Shown: piece by piece, positions 17,193-26,405 of the stretch
How the letters are laid out: each line of letters starts with the position of its first letter
Position numbering within the stretch: position 1 is the first letter of the stretch
NCBI GenBank assembly: GCA_017640615.1
Contig: JAEPQK010000001.1
Coordinates: 310,001-374,000 of the forward strand
Source: Rhizobiaceae bacterium
GTDB taxonomy: Bacteria; Pseudomonadota; Alphaproteobacteria; Rhizobiales; Rhizobiaceae
Length of the DNA stretch: 64,000 bases
Direction: 5' to 3'
Position numbers and translations under genes: made by a program
Notes under the pieces: model-generated
The model's input: the letters and a program-made list of their open reading frames with translations, nothing else
Told to the model about the DNA's origin: nothing
The model's database searches: none

Positions 17193-18914
17193 ATGTTTGC
17201 CATGAAGAAGGCCCTGGCGGGTCTGTTCATCAGCATTGCCCTTCTGTTGTCCGCTGCCGCGACGGCAAGCGCGGAAACGCGCACGCTCAAGCTCTATTTC
17301 CTTCACACCAAGGAACGTGCCGAGATCACCTACAAGCGCAATGGCCGCTACATTCAGAGCGGGCTCAATAAGGTGAACCATTTTTTGCGCGACTGGCGTC
17401 GCGACGAATCGACCAAGATGGACCCGCGCGTGCTCGACGTGCTGTGGGAGGTCTACCAGCAGGTCGGCGGCCGCGATTACATCAACATCATCTCCGCCTA
17501 CCGTTCGCCGGCGACCAATTCGATGCTGCGCAGCCGCGGCAGGGGCGTTGCCAAGAACAGCCAGCACACGCTGGGCAAGGCAATCGACTTCTTCATTCCG
17601 GGCGTGAACCTGGCGAAGCTGCGCAAGACGGCGCTGCAGATGCAGCGCGGCGGCGTTGGCTATTATCCCGGTTCCGGCTCGCCATTTGTGCACCTCGATG
17701 TCGGTAGCGTGCGCCATTGGCCGCGGATGAAGCGCAACGAGCTGATGGCATTGTTCCCGGACGGTCGGACGGCGCATATCCCCTCGGACGGCAAGCCGCT
17801 AGCCGGGTACAGTCAGGCTCTGGCCGCCATCAAGGCCGGCAAGCAGCGCAGCGCGTCTATCCAGGTTGCAAGCGCAGAGCCGACGGAGCGGCGTGGGCTG
17901 TTGTCGACACTCTTCGGCGGCGCGGACGAGGAAGAGGATACGGCTGAGAGCGCGCGGCCATCCGCTGCGCCCGCTGTCGCAGTTGCAGCCGCGCCCGAGC
18001 CGGTTGTGCCCGACCCGACACCAGAAACCATTCTCGCCTCGCTCGCACCGAGCGCCATTCCGTTCCCGCAGGCTGCGCCGCGCGGAACGAGCGTCAACGA
18101 ACTGCTGGCGCTTGCCGACGCCTCGCCGGCAGATAACCCCGCCGTTGCAGCGACCGACGAAGCGGTGAGCGTGGCAGACGAGGCGCTTCTGGCCGAGCTC
18201 GCAACCGGCGCGCCGGTGCCGACGCAGCGCCCGGACGCCGCAGGGGCCGATGGGGCGACCCGGATTGCCGAAGCCGTTGTTCCGGGCGGTCTGCCGGTGC
18301 CGGCCGACGCCAGCCAGACCGGTCTTGACGTTGCAGCTGCAGATAGCTCGACGGGTCCGTCGGCCACCGTTGCCGCGTTCCTGCCAAAGGGCGCGGCGGA
18401 CGGCGCCTCAACGCGCGAATATGTGCTCGCGTCGCTGCCGAATTCCGGCCCGTCCTATAGCGCTCCGCCAATCTCGGATGCTGGCGGTGCGGTCGTCAGC
18501 CGGCCGCGCGAGGATTCCGACCGCAGACTTGCACGGCTTGGTTCCGCGCCTGCCGCTTCGCAGCGCCTGGCGCTGATCTCGGCCGACGGTCAGACGCCTG
18601 AAAGCGCCCTTGCCACTGGCGTGAAAACCACGTCCAAATCAGCCAAACCGGGTCCGGGCGATTCAAGGCCTGATCCGAAGGCGGTTATGGTGCCAATTCC
18701 GCGTCAACTTGCGCAGTGGGCGCTCAATCCGTCTTCGGCGGCGATGGACGCCAGCGGCACGGTCGCCCCGTCCTTCCGCGTCGCGCATGTGCGCTCCGCT
18801 CCGAACCTCGTCTACACGGCAGGTTTCGGCCGCACCAACGATCAGGGACAGCCGAACCGGTTCACCGGCAATGCGGTGACTTTCCTCTCGGTCGCCCGTT
18901 TCGGAAACAACTAG
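17193..18914 (+). CDS. Secreted DUF882 (peptidase M15-like) protein
   Basis: An exported protein of 573 residues. A signal peptide (about 1-27, ending ATASA-E) precedes a DUF882/YcbK-like domain over roughly residues 28-190. That domain has the zinc-peptidase-like elements SQHTLGKAIDFFIPG and FVHLDVGSVRHW. The rest, about 380 residues, is a low-complexity Ala/Pro/Asp-rich tail with a short ordered end (AGFGRTNDQGQPNRFTGNAVTFLSVARFG). The family is related to D-Ala-D-Ala peptidases and probably acts on peptidoglycan or LPS-linked wall in the periplasm. I use the ATG at 17193; the frame is open to 17151 and an ATG at 17202 is also possible. Confidence 0.88.
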   Translation: MFAMKKALAGLFISIALLLSAAATASAETRTLKLYFLHTKERAEITYKRNGRYIQSGLNKVNHFLRDWRRDESTKMDPRVLDVLWEVYQQVGGRDYINIISAYRSPATNSMLRSRGRGVAKNSQHTLGKAIDFFIPGVNLAKLRKTALQMQRGGVGYYPGSGSPFVHLDVGSVRHWPRMKRNELMALFPDGRTAHIPSDGKPLAGYSQALAAIKAGKQRSASIQVASAEPTERRGLLSTLFGGADEEEDTAESARPSAAPAVAVAAAPEPVVPDPTPETILASLAPSAIPFPQAAPRGTSVNELLALADASPADNPAVAATDEAVSVADEALLAELATGAPVPTQRPDAAGADGATRIAEAVVPGGLPVPADASQTGLDVAAADSSTGPSATVAAFLPKGAADGASTREYVLASLPNSGPSYSAPPISDAGGAVVSRPREDSDRRLARLGSAPAASQRLALISADGQTPESALATGVKTTSKSAKPGPGDSRPDPKAVMVPIPRQLAQWALNPSSAAMDASGTVAPSFRVAHVRSAPNLVYTAGFGRTNDQGQPNRFTGNAVTFLSVARFGNN

Positions 18915-18916
18915 AG

Positions 18917-19570
18917 TTAAGCCGCAGCCTTGCCTTTGCCGAGCTTGGCGGCTTCGCGCGCCAGGGCCTCGATCTCATCCCATGCGCCCTTGGCGATCAG
19001 ATCGTCCGGGGCCACCCAAGACCCGCCGATGCAGACAACATTGGGCAGCGACAGGTAATCGGGCGCATTGGCCGGCGTGATGCCGCCTGTCGGGCAAAAG
19101 CTGATGCTTGCCAGCGGCGATGATATCGACTTCAGAAACGAAGCGCCGCCAGCCTGTTCGGCCGGGAAGAACTTCATCATGCGGTAGCCCTCTTCGCGCA
19201 AAGCCATCATTTCCGATGGCGTAATCGCGCCCGGCAGGAACGGCGTCTGGTGCTCATGAGCCGCGTCCAGCAGTTCCTGCGTCGTGCCGGGGCTGACGAT
19301 GAAGCGCGCGCCCGCTCTGGTGGCCGCACTGAAGTCGCGCGACGAAAGGATCGTACCGGCGCCGACGATCGCGTCCGGGACCTCGGCGGACGTCAGTGCG
19401 ATGGCGTCGATTGCGTCGTCGGTGCGCAGCGTGATCTCGATAGCCTTCAGCCCGCCCTTTACCAGCGCACGTGTCAGAGGCACCGCGTCGGCGAGCCGGT
19501 CGATTTTCAACACCGGAATCACCGGCTGTCCGGCGATCAGTTCGATGATGGCTTTCGATCTGTCTTTCAT
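18917..19570 (-). CDS. eda: 2-dehydro-3-deoxy-phosphogluconate (KDPG) aldolase
   Basis: Cleaves KDPG to pyruvate and glyceraldehyde-3-phosphate in the Entner-Doudoroff pathway; many members also act on 2-keto-4-hydroxyglutarate. The protein has about 217 residues. Key motifs are AIEITLRTDDA with the catalytic Glu, GAGTILS, FIVSPG, RMMKFFPAEQAGG with the Schiff-base Lys, and PTGGI. The ATG at 19570 (MKDRSKAIIELI) gives the standard length; an upstream start at 19621 adds 17 residues. It converges on the DUF882 gene with two bases between the stops. Other pathway genes (edd, zwf) are not in the window. Confidence 0.95.
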   Translation of the reverse strand: MKDRSKAIIELIAGQPVIPVLKIDRLADAVPLTRALVKGGLKAIEITLRTDDAIDAIALTSAEVPDAIVGAGTILSSRDFSAATRAGARFIVSPGTTQELLDAAHEHQTPFLPGAITPSEMMALREEGYRMMKFFPAEQAGGASFLKSISSPLASISFCPTGGITPANAPDYLSLPNVVCIGGSWVAPDDLIAKGAWDEIEALAREAAKLGKGKAAA

Positions 19571-19642
19571 GCGTCCGTCGATCCGTTGGTCTAATCGATT
19601 TATTCCGGGCGCTTCTATCACAGGTTCGGTGACTGGCCAGCA

Positions 19643-20524
19643 TCAATTGCGGCGGGTGAGGAACGTCACGATGCGCGCCCACCAGCGACGCAGCCGGGCC
19701 CCGAGCGAGAGCCGTGCGCGCAGGGCGGCGAGCGTGTCGGTGTCGGCGATACCGCTTGCGGCCAGGCCTTCATCCGCCTGAAAACGGCGGAGAGCCATCG
19801 CAGTCAGCCGGCCAAATCGCCCGTCGATTGCGAGCGGATAGCCGGCGGCCGACAGCGCTGACTGTAGGTCGGCGACCGCTTTGCCGCTGGCACCACGCCG
19901 AAGCGTTCCTTCTCCGGCAGACTTTGGTGCAGGCGTACCGTTCTTTGCGTATCTGGCGTAGGCGGCGGCCAGCTTCTTATCGTAGCGGTTCTTGCGGTAG
20001 CCGGGGCCGTTATAACCACGTGCAAAGCGCGCCCAGTCCCGGTCGGCAAGTGCGTCGCGCAGCCCGGCTTTCACGATGTAGCGCGCCATCAGGCGCGCCT
20101 GACCGCCTACGCCGGATCGCGCTTCGGCAACCAGCGCGTCGACATTTGCGAATCCAAGCCACGCCCAATGCGCGCCCATGACCTGGCCAAGCCCCCAGGA
20201 TACGGATTCATAGGCTGCCTTGCGGTCGATGCGCGCAGCACGTTCCAACATCCGCCATCTGGCTGCCTGACTGGCTGGGTTGGCGATCTTGCCGGCTTCG
20301 GGCGCGGACAGGCCGGCGCGGCGGGCGCGACTTCGTTTGTCGCCCACCAGACGGCGGTCGAAATAGTGTCCCTCGAAGCGGATCAGCGGTTCGCGGCGGC
20401 CTTCAAAAAGCGCATAGGCCCTGCCGCCCGCCTCGACCTCGGCGACGGCGAGCAGCGCTGCCGGCTCGATGCCGAATTCCGTTGCCGTTGCGGCGATCGC
20501 GTTTCTGGTTTCGTTGGTGAACAT
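19643..20524 (-). CDS. Endolysin-type N-acetylmuramidase with peptidoglycan-binding domain
   Basis: A 293-residue protein. Residues about 1-185 form a DUF3380-type N-acetylmuramidase domain: FGIEPAALLAVAEVEAGG with the likely catalytic Glu, then PLIRFEGHYFDR, YESVSWGLGQVMGAHWAWLGF and YNGPGYRKNRYDKKLAAAY. A PG_binding_1 repeat follows at about 205-265 (GKAVADLQSALSAAGYPLAIDGRFGRLTAMALRRFQ). A basic, hydrophobic tail (LRRWWARIVTFLTRR) could sit at the membrane. The same layout is common in phage endolysins, but there are no phage genes nearby. No signal peptide is seen. It may be a domesticated lysin or act through holin-like release. Confidence 0.85.
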   Translation of the reverse strand: MFTNETRNAIAATATEFGIEPAALLAVAEVEAGGRAYALFEGRREPLIRFEGHYFDRRLVGDKRSRARRAGLSAPEAGKIANPASQAARWRMLERAARIDRKAAYESVSWGLGQVMGAHWAWLGFANVDALVAEARSGVGGQARLMARYIVKAGLRDALADRDWARFARGYNGPGYRKNRYDKKLAAAYARYAKNGTPAPKSAGEGTLRRGASGKAVADLQSALSAAGYPLAIDGRFGRLTAMALRRFQADEGLAASGIADTDTLAALRARLSLGARLRRWWARIVTFLTRRN

Positions 20525-20673
20525 GTCTCGCCCCGCATTGAAGTGCTTATCCTGCGGCAGCGAATGAGGGGCGGGGATAGCCGACTGTCTCGTCAGCTGC
20601 GCAGGGTGACCCCAAAACCCAGCGGTTCCAGCTTTTTGTTGAAGCCCGGAAGCGGAAGCGTTAGGCAGCGGCG

Positions 20674-21603
20674 ATGAAACTGTCCCCGACGGAAACAGCC
20701 GTCTCCGTTGCTGCGTTTTACCGCTTTGCGCCGGTCACGGACCCAGCTGAGCTGCGCTCGCGCCTGCTGGATTGTGCAGAGGCCGAAGCGCTTCGCGGAA
20801 CGGTTCTTGTGGCGCCGGAGGGCATCAACGGCACAATTGCCGGAGCGCGTGCCGGGCTGGACAGGTTTTTCGAAGCCGTTCGCGCCCAAACCGGAATGGC
20901 CGGGGTCGATATCAAATTCAGCAGCGCGGACACGATGCCGTTTCATCGGCTCAAGGTGCGGCTGAAGAAAGAGATCGTGACCATGGGCGTCACCGATCTT
21001 GACGCCGCGCGCGAAGCTGGCGTTCACGTGCCCCCGGGCGAGTGGAACGCGCTGGTCAGCGATCCCGACACTGTCGTTATCGACACCCGCAATGCATACG
21101 AGACTGCGATCGGCACATTTCAGGGCGCGCTCGACCCCGAAACCGAGAGCTTTCGAGATTTCCCGCGCTGGGCAGAGGAGAATCTGGATCGCTTCAAGAA
21201 CAAGCGTGTCGCGATGTTCTGCACCGGAGGCATCCGCTGCGAAAAGGCGAGTGCTTATCTGAAGCGCATCGGCGTTGACGAGGTGTTTCATCTCAAGGGC
21301 GGTATTCTCAAATATCTTGAGGAGGTGCCGGCTGAAAACAGCCTCTGGCAAGGCGAATGTTTCGTGTTCGACGAACGGGTGGGCATTCGTCACGGGCTCG
21401 AACAGGGCGAAACCACGCTTTGCCGCGCCTGTAGGCATCCGCTCACGCCGGAAGAGCGGCAATCCCGGTGGTTTCAAGAGGGCGTCTCCTGCCCGCACTG
21501 CCATGAAAGCCGGACGGACGCGGATCGCGAGCGCTATGCCGAAAGGCAGCGGCAGGTAGAACTTGCCCACAAACGCGGCTCTGGCCCGCATATCGGCCGG
21601 TAG
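20674..21603 (+). CDS. trhO: tRNA uridine-34 hydroxylase, rhodanese type (TrhO/YceA)
   Basis: A 309-residue cytoplasmic protein of the UPF0176/YceA family. TrhO proteins form 5-hydroxyuridine at the wobble position of certain tRNAs using oxygen. The N-terminal domain has the family segment EALRGTVLVAPEGINGTIAG. The rhodanese domain carries the active-site loop FCTGGIRCEKAS with the reactive Cys. The tail holds CRACRHPLTPEER and CPHCHES, a Cys-rich, probably metal-binding motif. Length is normal. It is flanked by a divergent muramidase gene and a same-strand TerB-like gene 100 bases downstream. Confidence 0.93.
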   Translation: MKLSPTETAVSVAAFYRFAPVTDPAELRSRLLDCAEAEALRGTVLVAPEGINGTIAGARAGLDRFFEAVRAQTGMAGVDIKFSSADTMPFHRLKVRLKKEIVTMGVTDLDAAREAGVHVPPGEWNALVSDPDTVVIDTRNAYETAIGTFQGALDPETESFRDFPRWAEENLDRFKNKRVAMFCTGGIRCEKASAYLKRIGVDEVFHLKGGILKYLEEVPAENSLWQGECFVFDERVGIRHGLEQGETTLCRACRHPLTPEERQSRWFQEGVSCPHCHESRTDADRERYAERQRQVELAHKRGSGPHIGR

Positions 21604-21705
21604 GGCTCCTCAAGCCCTTCGTCATTGTAATTTCGCAAGCCTCTGCCTACCTCAAGGGCGGCCGGCCGCATTGGCCGGTGTTCAAGCCGATATGGAGGAA
21701 AGCGC

Positions 21706-22401
21706 GTGTTCGATCCGAAGAAACTTCTCAACGATCTGCTGGGTTCGCGGGTTCCGGGAACCGAATCCACCGTGGGAGAGAAGGCGGGTCAGGTCACGCA
21801 GCTTGCCAAGGACAATCCCATCGCGACCACGGCGATCGCTGCTGTGCTTCTGGGTACCGGCGCAGGCCGGGCTCTTGCCGGCACGGCGATCAAGCTGGGC
21901 GGCCTGGCCGCGGTCACCGGTCTCGCCTATACGGCTTACAAGAACTATCAGAACGGCAACAAGCCGGGCGAGGTCGGCGCGGAGGCAGAAATTTTGCCGC
22001 CGCCGGAAGATACCGCGTTCGATCCCAAACATGCGCCGCAGGGCGAGGGCGATTTCGCCCTGACGCTGGTGCGCGCCATGATCGCGGCTGCAAAGGCCGA
22101 CGGGCGGATCGACGACGAAGAGCGCAAGCATATTGGCGACAAGCTCAAACTCGCCGGTTACAATGGCGAGGCGGAGGCGTTTCTGCTCGCTGAGATGGAA
22201 AAGCCGATCGGCATCGACGATCTGGTGGCCAGCGCGCAATCCGATGCCCAGAAGGTTGAAATATATGCAGCTTCTCGGCTTGCGATTGATCCCGATACGC
22301 GGGCCGAGCGTGGCTATCTCGACCAGCTCGCCGGGCGGCTGCAGCTGCCGGATGCGCTCGTGGACCATGTTGAAGCTACCATCGCCAATGTGACGCGTTA
22401 A
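21706..22401 (+). CDS. TerB-like (DUF533) inner-membrane-associated protein
   Basis: A 231-residue protein. The start is GTG at 21706, supported by GGAGG about ten bases upstream. The N-terminal half has a hydrophobic Ala/Gly/Leu segment (IATTAIAAVLLGTGAGRALAGTAIKLGGLAAVTGLAY). The C-terminal half is helical and TerB-like (ALTLVRAMIAAAKADGRIDDEERKHIGDKL ... GYLDQLAGRLQLPDALVDHVE). The family includes E. coli YebE. The function is unknown; a link to envelope stress or tellurite tolerance is inferred only from family names. A clear terminator follows. Confidence 0.88.
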   Translation: MFDPKKLLNDLLGSRVPGTESTVGEKAGQVTQLAKDNPIATTAIAAVLLGTGAGRALAGTAIKLGGLAAVTGLAYTAYKNYQNGNKPGEVGAEAEILPPPEDTAFDPKHAPQGEGDFALTLVRAMIAAAKADGRIDDEERKHIGDKLKLAGYNGEAEAFLLAEMEKPIGIDDLVASAQSDAQKVEIYAASRLAIDPDTRAERGYLDQLAGRLQLPDALVDHVEATIANVTR

Positions 22402-22475
22402 CCAAGCGTTTACGCTTCTGGTCCATTCTGGAACAAACCGGATCGGCTTTCCTCCTCCCAAGCACGGTCCGATAC

Positions 22476-22502
22476 GGGCGGTCGCGAATGGCCGCCCTTT
22501 TT
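22476..22502 (+). terminator. Rho-independent terminator after the TerB-like gene
   Basis: An 8-bp GC stem (GGGCGGTC with GGCCGCCC, one G-T pair) and a six-base loop are followed directly by TTTTT. It lies about 75 bases downstream of the stop codon at 22401, in the right orientation for that gene. Confidence 0.85.
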
Positions 22503-22571
22503 AACAATCCCTTTCTTGTTTCCGGTCGCACGATCTGCACACTCTCGCGATGAACCGCGAGGAGGATCTAT

Positions 22572-23321
22572 ATGGGCGGCAAGATTGCAGTTGTGACAGG
22601 AGCAGGCAGCGGCATCGGCGAAGCCGTCGGTGCGGAGCTGGTGGCGGACGGATGGACCACGGTCTATTGCGGACGCACACTGCAAAAGCTTGAGGCGGCT
22701 GCTGAGAAGGCATCGGGCCCCGGCAAGGCGGTTCCGGTTGCCTGCGATGTTACTGACGAAGAGCAGGTGGATGCGCTTTTCCAGCAGGTTGAGCGCGACT
22801 ACGGGCGAATCGACCTTCTCTTCAACAATGCCGGCATTGCCGCCAGCACACTGACGATCGACGAGACGCCGGTAGATCTGTGGCGTCAGATCGTGGACGT
22901 CAATCTCACCGGGTCGTTTCTGTGCGCTCGCGCCGCATTTGGGCTGATGCGGCGGCAGTCGCCGCAGGGCGGGCGCATTATCAACAACGGCTCGATCTCG
23001 GCGCATACACCGCGTCCGGGCTCGGTTCCCTACACATCGACCAAGCACGCCATTTCCGGTCTCACCAAGACGCTGGCGCTCGATGGCCGGCCGTTCGACA
23101 TTGCCTGCGGCCAGATAGACATCGGGAACGCCGAAACGGACATCGCCACAGCGATGGCGCGGGGCGTGCCGCAGGCCAGCGGTATCATCGCGACCGAGCC
23201 GCTGATGGATGTCCAGCGCGTGGCGGACGCGGTGAAATACATGGCGAGCCTGCCGCTCGATGCCAACGTTCTTTTCCTCACTGTGATGGCGACCAAGATG
23301 CCATATGTTGGGCGAGGCTAG
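22572..23321 (+). CDS. Short-chain dehydrogenase/reductase
   Basis: A 249-residue NAD(P)-dependent oxidoreductase of the classical SDR family. The cofactor motif TGAGSGIGE is at residues 9-17, followed by CDVTD, NNAGIA, the catalytic Ser in NGSISAHT, and YTSTK with the catalytic Tyr and Lys. The substrate cannot be inferred. A GAGGAGG ribosome binding site lies seven bases before the ATG. It is followed 30 bases later by the SLC13 permease on the same strand, so both may be in one transcript. Confidence 0.92.
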   Translation: MGGKIAVVTGAGSGIGEAVGAELVADGWTTVYCGRTLQKLEAAAEKASGPGKAVPVACDVTDEEQVDALFQQVERDYGRIDLLFNNAGIAASTLTIDETPVDLWRQIVDVNLTGSFLCARAAFGLMRRQSPQGGRIINNGSISAHTPRPGSVPYTSTKHAISGLTKTLALDGRPFDIACGQIDIGNAETDIATAMARGVPQASGIIATEPLMDVQRVADAVKYMASLPLDANVLFLTVMATKMPYVGRG

Positions 23322-23351
23322 ATCGATGCACGCCCCGGAGCCCGGCCGCGC

Positions 23352-25127
23352 ATGATGGCATTTCTTGCCGAATACAATTCGATCATCGCGCTGGCGCTGC
23401 TGGTGGCGCTTTTTGCTGCCTTTGTCATCGAGCGTTATCCGCCGGAAGTGACGGCGGTGGGCTTTGCCGGCCTTTTCGTTTTGCTCGGGTTCGTCTCGAC
23501 CGACGAAGCGCTGGCCGTCTTTTCGAACCCCGCGCCCATCACCATCGGCGCGATGTTCGTGCTGTCGGGCGCGCTGGTGCGTACCGGTGTACTCGATGCC
23601 ATCGCCGAAAAGGTCATGGACCGCGCAACCGACAACCCACTGATCGCGGTTATCGGCTTCATCGTCGCCGTGGTCGTTGCGTCCGCTTTCATGAACAACA
23701 CGCCGGTCGTGCTGGTCATGATCCCCATCACGATCCGCTTCGCGGCCGTAATGGGCTTGGCCTCCACGAGGCTGCTCATACCCTTGTCCTACGCGGCAAT
23801 TCTCGGCGGAACCTGCACGCTGATCGGCACTTCGACCAATCTTCTGGTCGACGGCATTGCCACCAAGGCCGGCATGGAACCGTTCTCGATTTTCGAGATC
23901 ACCCCAATAGGTTTCGTGGCGACAGCCACCGGCATTACCGTGATGACGCTGCTTGGATGGTTCCTGCTGCCGAACCGGCATTCCAGCTCTGAGGATTCTG
24001 CCACCCAGGAAACCGAGTTTCTGTCTGAGATCACGATCAGAGACGAGGAAAAATACGAAGGCCAGAAGGTCGCCGACATCACCGATTTTCGCCGTCCCGG
24101 TCTACGCATCACCGGTATTCGCAGCGGCGGCAAGGTGTTTCGCACCGAGATCGGTCAGCGTGAGCTCAAGAAAGGCGACACGCTCATCGTGGTCGGTACC
24201 GCATCCGAGCTTCTTACGCTGAACAAGCGCGCCGGGCTGCGCGTCGGTCTGAGACGTGGCATCGACACCGATGTCGAAAAGGTTGCGGTGGAGGCGATCG
24301 TTGCGCCGCAGAAGTCGAGTGCCGGCCATCGCATTGCCGATCTGATGCTCGGCCGGCGCTATGGCGTGCGCGTGCTTGGTGCGCACCGGCATAAACACAT
24401 TCCGGGTCCCGACCTCGAAAATGTGCGCCTGCGCCCGGCCGACAAGCTGCTTCTGGAAGGCTCGCCCGCCGGCTTCGACGCGTTGACGCAGGAAGCGGAC
24501 CTTGTAGCTGTTTCGCGGCCCAGCGGCCGCGCATTCCGGCGTGACCGCGCGCCTATTGCGATTGCAGCACTCGCCGCGGTTGTCATTCTGGCCGCGCTCG
24601 GCTTCATGGACATCAGTATGCTTGCCATGATCGCGGTCGCGGCCATTCTGGTGCTGCGCTGCATCGACGGCGAGGAGGCGTGGGCCTCGATTGAGGGTTC
24701 CATCCTCGTTTTGATTTTCGCAATGCTCGTCGTCGGGGCAGGATTGCAGGAGACCGGGGCTGTCGAACTCGTCGTGATGGGGCTGGCGCCGTTCCTGGCG
24801 GACATGTCGCCGCTGATGACGCTGCTCGCAATCTATTTCATCACGTCGTTTTTCACGGAACTCGTCACCAACAACGCAATTGCGGTGATTATGACGCCAA
24901 TCGTGATCGGGCTTGCCGATCAGATGGGCTTTGACCCGCGGCCATTCGTGATCGCAGTGATGATCGGCGCCAGCGCCAGCTTCGCGACGCCTATCGGCTA
25001 CCAGACCAACACACTGGTCTACGGTGCAGGCGACTATCGTTTCGCCGACTTCCTGAAGGTCGGCATTCCGATGAACATCTGCGTGGGCATCACCAGTACG
25101 CTGGCGATCTGGATGATGTTCTTCTAA
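23352..25127 (+). CDS. SLC13/DASS family permease with two RCK_C domains
   Basis: A 591-residue inner-membrane transporter. Two sets of membrane helices (residues about 1-200 and 390-590) flank two cytosolic TrkA-C/RCK_C domains (TDFRRPGLRITGIRSGGKVFRTEIGQRELKKGDTLIVVG and YGVRVLGAHRHKHIPGPDLENVRLRPADKLLLEG). The signature stretches SAFMNNTPVVLVMIPI and FFTELVTNNAIAVIMTPI, each ending an inverted repeat, are typical of the ion transporter/DASS fold. The cytosolic domains suggest control by a ligand or ion. The substrate may be a dicarboxylate, sulfate or other anion and is not determined by sequence alone. Confidence 0.92.
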   Translation: MMAFLAEYNSIIALALLVALFAAFVIERYPPEVTAVGFAGLFVLLGFVSTDEALAVFSNPAPITIGAMFVLSGALVRTGVLDAIAEKVMDRATDNPLIAVIGFIVAVVVASAFMNNTPVVLVMIPITIRFAAVMGLASTRLLIPLSYAAILGGTCTLIGTSTNLLVDGIATKAGMEPFSIFEITPIGFVATATGITVMTLLGWFLLPNRHSSSEDSATQETEFLSEITIRDEEKYEGQKVADITDFRRPGLRITGIRSGGKVFRTEIGQRELKKGDTLIVVGTASELLTLNKRAGLRVGLRRGIDTDVEKVAVEAIVAPQKSSAGHRIADLMLGRRYGVRVLGAHRHKHIPGPDLENVRLRPADKLLLEGSPAGFDALTQEADLVAVSRPSGRAFRRDRAPIAIAALAAVVILAALGFMDISMLAMIAVAAILVLRCIDGEEAWASIEGSILVLIFAMLVVGAGLQETGAVELVVMGLAPFLADMSPLMTLLAIYFITSFFTELVTNNAIAVIMTPIVIGLADQMGFDPRPFVIAVMIGASASFATPIGYQTNTLVYGAGDYRFADFLKVGIPMNICVGITSTLAIWMMFF

Positions 25128-25136
25128 GCGCAGCGC

Positions 25137-26321
25137 TTACCGCGCCAGGAAGTCACCGATACGGTCGATCGCGCGCAGGATATTCTCTTCCGAATTGGCG
25201 TAGGAAAGGCGGATATAGCCTTCGCCGTGAACGCCGAAATCCGGCCCGCCTATCAGTGCTACGCCTGCCTCTTCCAGAAGATCGGAAGCGAGCTTCTTGG
25301 CTTTGCGGCCCGTACCGGAGATGTTCGGGAAGGCGTAGAAAGCACCCTTCGGCGTTGCGCAGCTTATGCCTTCGAGACCGTTCAGGCCTTCCACCACCGT
25401 TTTGCGGCGACGGTCGAATGCCTGCATCATCTTTTCCACTTCGTCCTGCGGGCCATCGATGGCGGCAATGCCCGCAAACTGGCTTGGCGCATTGACACAG
25501 GACCAGCAATTCACCGCCAGCTTGCGCACCTTGTCATAGAGGTGGCCGCTCGCGGCGGAGTTCGGCCAGATCGACCATCCCATGCGCCAGCCCGTCATGG
25601 CCCATGTCTTCGACCAGCCATTGAGCAGGATCAGACGGTCGCGAATTTCGGGGAAGGTGAGCAGCGAGCAGTGCTCTTCGCCGTCATAGGTCATGACGTC
25701 GTATATCTCGTCCGACAGGATCACGACGTCGGGGAAGTCTGCCAGGCCGGTGACCAGCTTTTCGATTTCGGCGCGGGGCGTAACACCGCCGGTCGGGTTT
25801 GCCGGCGAATTGAGGATGAGCAGCCGGGTTGCCGGTGTCAGCAGCGACAGCGTTTCGTCGGCGGAAAACGCAAAGCCGTTTTCCTCGCGGATCGGCACCG
25901 GCACGGGCCGCGCGCCGGTATATTCGATCATCGAGCGATAGATGGGGAATCCGGGGTCTGGATAAAGAATGTCTGCGCCCGGTTCGCCGAACAGAACGAT
26001 TGCCGCATACATTGTCGGCTTGCCGCCCGGCATGATCATCACATTTTCAGGCGAAACCTCGACGCCGGTCGTCGATAGCATGCGGCGAACGACAGCTTCG
26101 CGAGTCGCCAGCAGGCCGGTGGCCGGCGTGTAACCATGATGCCCGTCGCGCAATGCCTTGATTGCGGCCTCCACGATATGCGGTGGCGTGCTGAAATCCG
26201 GCTGGCCGATACCAAGATTGATAATGTCGCGGCCAGATTGAGCCAGTTCGGTTGCGCGGGCCAGTACTGCGAAAGCGTTTTCTTCGCCGATGCGGTCGAA
26301 GTTCGAAACTGTGTGGAGCAT
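25137..26321 (-). CDS. Pyridoxal-phosphate aminotransferase, class I/II
   Basis: A 394-residue PLP enzyme of the aspartate aminotransferase superfamily. Motifs include IINLGIGQPDFSTPPHI, GYTPATGLLATREAV, NSPANPTGG, LSDEIYDVMTYDG and the lysine motif LNGWSKTWAMTGWRMGW, in which Lys forms the Schiff base. It ends with the usual RLSYANSEENILRAIDRI segment. The frame stays open upstream to 26708, but the family start MLHTVSNFDRIGEENAF is at 26321; the upstream part would overlap the divergent GNAT gene. The amino donor and acceptor are unknown. It converges on the SLC13 gene. Confidence 0.92.
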   Translation of the reverse strand: MLHTVSNFDRIGEENAFAVLARATELAQSGRDIINLGIGQPDFSTPPHIVEAAIKALRDGHHGYTPATGLLATREAVVRRMLSTTGVEVSPENVMIMPGGKPTMYAAIVLFGEPGADILYPDPGFPIYRSMIEYTGARPVPVPIREENGFAFSADETLSLLTPATRLLILNSPANPTGGVTPRAEIEKLVTGLADFPDVVILSDEIYDVMTYDGEEHCSLLTFPEIRDRLILLNGWSKTWAMTGWRMGWSIWPNSAASGHLYDKVRKLAVNCWSCVNAPSQFAGIAAIDGPQDEVEKMMQAFDRRRKTVVEGLNGLEGISCATPKGAFYAFPNISGTGRKAKKLASDLLEEAGVALIGGPDFGVHGEGYIRLSYANSEENILRAIDRIGDFLAR

Positions 26322-26405
26322 ATGCGTGGCCGGTCTGGTTCTTTGTTGCAGGCGCGTTTCTTGTGAGGCTTGCTGCTCAAAAGTCAAATCGGAGATGCGC
26401 CGCCA

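Noticed and set aside
19643-20524. Prophage remnant around the endolysin-type gene
   Set aside because: No integrase, terminase, capsid, tail or holin genes within 10 kb on either side, and no att-like repeats were noticed.
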